Shown: positions 5,083-6,854 of the stretch, piece by piece
Layout of the letters: every line of letters begins with the position of its first letter
How positions within the stretch are numbered: the first letter of the stretch is position 1
Assembly: GCA_016193065.1 (NCBI GenBank)
Contig: JACPSX010000168.1
Span: 1 to 6,854 of the forward strand
Length of the DNA: 6,854 nucleotides
Direction: 5' to 3'
Source of the DNA: Candidatus Tectimicrobiota bacterium
GTDB taxonomy: Bacteria > JACPSX01
The notes under the pieces: model-generated
Told to the model about the DNA's origin: nothing
Seen by the model: the letters and a program-made list of their open reading frames with translations, nothing else
Database searches by the model: none
Made by a program: the position numbers and the translations under genes

Positions 5083-5496
5083 ATGCAAATGGAACCCCTC
5101 AGGGTGCGTGTACGATACGCGGAGACGGATCAGATGGGGGTTGCCCACCACGCCGCCTACCTGGTCTGGTTTGAGGCTGCCAGGACCGAATATCTCAGAT
5201 TTCTCGGCTTCTCCTACCGGCATCTTGAGGAAAGCGGCCTGTTTCTGCCCGTCGTTGAGTCACTGTGCCGCTACCGGGATCCGGTCACCTACGACGATGT
5301 CCTGAAGATCACGGCCCGGCTCCAGGAATTACGCCGGGTGAGGATCACCCTCGCCTACCGAGCCTGCAAGGAAGACGATTCTTTGTCCGCCGAGGGATAC
5401 ACGGTCCATGCTCTGCTCAACCGGGAAGGAAAGCCGGTTTCCTTTCCCGCGGATCTGCGGGCAGCTCTGGCCGCTGCACTGGGATCGACAAAGTAA
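5083..5496 (+). CDS. YbgC/FadM-type acyl-CoA thioesterase (hotdog fold)
   Basis: This 137-residue protein is a hotdog-fold thioesterase of the 4-hydroxybenzoyl-CoA/YbgC group, which hydrolyses acyl-CoA thioesters in the cytoplasm. The signature is RYAETDQMGVAHHAAYLVWF at residues 11-30. Asp16 is the expected catalytic carboxylate, with His22/His23 nearby and the EAARTEYLR helix following. Length is normal for the family. The substrate cannot be read from the sequence. Its place before a 3-hydroxyacyl-CoA dehydrogenase and an enoyl-CoA hydratase suggests acyl-CoA turnover. The start is the weakest part: no ribosome-binding site precedes ATG 5083 or the second ATG at 5089. The 82-base gap upstream shows no clear promoter, so translation may be leaderless or weak. 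The next gene follows after 45 nt. Confidence 0.88.
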   Translation: MQMEPLRVRVRYAETDQMGVAHHAAYLVWFEAARTEYLRFLGFSYRHLEESGLFLPVVESLCRYRDPVTYDDVLKITARLQELRRVRITLAYRACKEDDSLSAEGYTVHALLNREGKPVSFPADLRAALAAALGSTK

Positions 5497-5541
5497 TTGC
5501 TTTACTTCAAGCGGGGAGATCCCGCCAGGGGAGGTCCGGAG

Positions 5542-6426
5542 ATGGTTTTTCGCAAGATCGGGGTACTCGGTTGCGGGCTCATGGGCTCACGCATTGCCCA
5601 GGTATCGGCCGCCGCGGGTTACGAAGTGTGGGTCCGGGAGGTGGAACAGCGATTTCTCGACAAGGGGTTTGACACCCTCAAAAAGTCCATGAACCGGGAG
5701 GTAGAGAAAGGAAAGCTCAAGTCGGAGGACATGGAGCGCACCTTGGCCCGCTTGCACGGGACTCTGCACCTGGAAGATCTCAAGGACTGCGGGTTGATCA
5801 TCGAGGCGGCGGTGGAAGACATCCAGATCAAGAGGGATCTGTTCTCCGCGCTGGATCGGCTTTGCGGCCCCGAGACCATCCTGGCCAGCAACACCTCCTC
5901 ACTGACGGTCATCGAGATGGCGGCGGCCACACAGAGGGCGGACCGGGTTGTGGGGCTTCATTTCTTCAACCCCGCCCACGTGATGAAGCTGGTGGAGGTG
6001 GTGCAGACCATCGCCACGAGCGCTGAGACCTTCGGCAAGGCCTTTGATTTCGTCCGTTCCATCGACAAAGTCCCCATTGCCGCCAAGGACCGCTCGGGGT
6101 TTATCGTGAACCTGCTCCTGGTTCCCTATCTCCTGGACGCGATCCGGGCCTTGGAAAGCGGCCTGGCCAGCATCGAGGATATCGACACGGGGATGAAACT
6201 GGGCTGCGGCTATCCCATGGGCCCCTTCACGCTGCTGGATTTTGTGGGTCTGGACACCACGTACCGGATCGCCAACATCATGTACGAGGAGTACCGGGAG
6301 GGAAAGTATGCGCCTCCACCCTTGCTGCGGAAGATGGTACTGGCGGGCTACTACGGCACGAAGTCGGGGAAGGGGTTTTACGATTATGCGGGGGAGAAGC
6401 CCGTGGTCAACAAAATGGTCATTTAG
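5542..6426 (+). CDS. 3-hydroxyacyl-CoA (3-hydroxybutyryl-CoA) dehydrogenase
   Basis: This 294-residue NAD(P)-dependent enzyme interconverts (S)-3-hydroxyacyl-CoA and 3-oxoacyl-CoA. The N-terminal Rossmann fold shows IGVLGCGLMG (residues 6-15). The active site is S119 (NTSSL), H140 (GLHFFNP), E152 and N190 (GFIVN). The spacing, 21, 12 and 38, equals that of S137, H158, E170 and N208 in the human mitochondrial enzyme. The C-terminal domain has LGCGYPMGPFTLLDFVGLDT and ends in KSGKGFYDY. Length matches stand-alone bacterial 3-hydroxybutyryl-CoA dehydrogenases (about 282-295), not a FadB fusion. The start is ATG 5542, preceded by GGGGAGG about 7 nt away, rather than the in-frame TTG 45 nt upstream. 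With the adjoining hydratase it fits beta-oxidation or butanoyl-CoA metabolism. It is not distinguishable from sequence as fadB-like or hbd. Confidence 0.95.
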   Translation: MVFRKIGVLGCGLMGSRIAQVSAAAGYEVWVREVEQRFLDKGFDTLKKSMNREVEKGKLKSEDMERTLARLHGTLHLEDLKDCGLIIEAAVEDIQIKRDLFSALDRLCGPETILASNTSSLTVIEMAAATQRADRVVGLHFFNPAHVMKLVEVVQTIATSAETFGKAFDFVRSIDKVPIAAKDRSGFIVNLLLVPYLLDAIRALESGLASIEDIDTGMKLGCGYPMGPFTLLDFVGLDTTYRIANIMYEEYREGKYAPPPLLRKMVLAGYYGTKSGKGFYDYAGEKPVVNKMVI

Positions 6427-6462
6427 CGACTGCCAGACCGCGCGCCGGCATCGGGAGGAAAC

Positions 6463-6854
6463 ATGGCATACGAGAACATACTCTATCTGGTCGAAGACGG
6501 GATCGCCCTCATCACCGTAAACCGCCCTAAGGTTCTCAACGCCCTCAACTCAGCCACCTATGAAGAGCTGCGGGAGGCGTTTCTGGCTGTCCAGGGAAAT
6601 GAGGAGGTCAAGGCTGTCATCCTGACCGGGAGCGGGGACAAAGCCTTTGTGGCGGGCGCGGACATCAACGAGCTGGCGGTGCAGTCCCCGGTAGGAGCCG
6701 CCGAATGTTCCCGACGCAGGGTGGCTACGCTGGACCTGATCGAGAATCTGGGGAAGCCCGTCCTTGCCGCCGTCAACGGCTTTGCCTTGGGGGGAGGGTG
6801 CGAGCTGGCCATGGCCTGTCATATCCGGATCGCCTCCACTTCCGCCAGCTTCGG
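6463..6854 (+). CDS. Enoyl-CoA hydratase/isomerase (crotonase) family, 5' part
   Basis: The first 130 codons of a crotonase are present, open to the window edge. ATG 6463 has an ideal GGGAGGA just upstream and lies 36 nt after the dehydrogenase stop, so the two are co-transcribed. Motifs are the opening strand (ILYLVEDGIALITVNRPKVL), the first oxyanion-hole loop AFVAGADINEL (61-71) and the second, GFALGGGCELAMACHIRIAS (106-125). G111 and E114 sit at the spacing of the rat enzyme's G141 and E144. The second catalytic glutamate, about 20 residues later, lies beyond the edge, so hydratase cannot be told from isomerase or another crotonase. The expected reaction is hydration of 2-enoyl-CoA to the 3-hydroxyacyl-CoA used by the preceding enzyme. 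It is partial only because of the window boundary. Confidence 0.93.
   Translation, partial: MAYENILYLVEDGIALITVNRPKVLNALNSATYEELREAFLAVQGNEEVKAVILTGSGDKAFVAGADINELAVQSPVGAAECSRRRVATLDLIENLGKPVLAAVNGFALGGGCELAMACHIRIASTSASF

Noticed and set aside
1-6854. CRISPR array, insertion sequence or phage genes
   Set aside because: No regularly spaced repeats, transposase or phage-like protein was found; gene content is housekeeping metabolism.

Overview
The window looks like chromosomal DNA from a GC-rich Gram-negative-type bacterium. The gene set fits groups such as Acidobacteriota, Desulfobacterota or a related candidate phylum, but no taxonomic marker is present, so this is an inference. All confident protein genes are on the + strand except one small membrane-protein gene. 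There is no mobile-element gene, CRISPR array, rRNA gene or recognisable tRNA gene.

Region 1-468 has no convincing protein gene. Positions 1-113 carry nested complementary segments, suggesting part of a structured RNA that I cannot assign. Positions 182-297 are a dense palindromic repeat built on CCTGCC/GGCAGG. A sigma70-like promoter at 335-364 precedes a leader with several small stems. Region 469-1000 encodes a secreted protein of unknown family. Its signal peptide is in one frame and the mature part in the next, so the gene appears to carry a frameshift.

Region 1000-2500 holds a 407-residue protein with a PqqD-like N-terminal domain fused to a Memo (AmmeMemoRadiSam system B) domain that keeps all the family's metal and active-site residues. 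It has its own promoter overlapping the end of the previous gene. A DUF350-type membrane protein, starting at GTG, converges on it with only four bases between the stops.

Region 2560-4360 is a polyamine locus. Divergent promoters separate the DUF350 gene from speD, a pyruvoyl-dependent S-adenosylmethionine decarboxylase. The speD leader is about 210 nt long and contains a strong hairpin and two short reading frames. speB (agmatinase or related ureohydrolase) follows. speA and speE are not in the window, so the exact polyamine route is open.

Region 4378-6854 continues on the same strand: a DksA/TraR-type zinc-finger regulator, a small highly charged protein, a YbgC-type acyl-CoA thioesterase, a 3-hydroxyacyl-CoA dehydrogenase and the first 130 codons of an enoyl-CoA hydratase cut by the window edge. 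The last three form a compact acyl-CoA (beta-oxidation or butanoyl-CoA type) cluster. Most genes are ordinary housekeeping families. The points most worth a second look are the unassigned RNA-like segment, the frameshifted secreted protein, the PqqD-Memo fusion and the speD leader.
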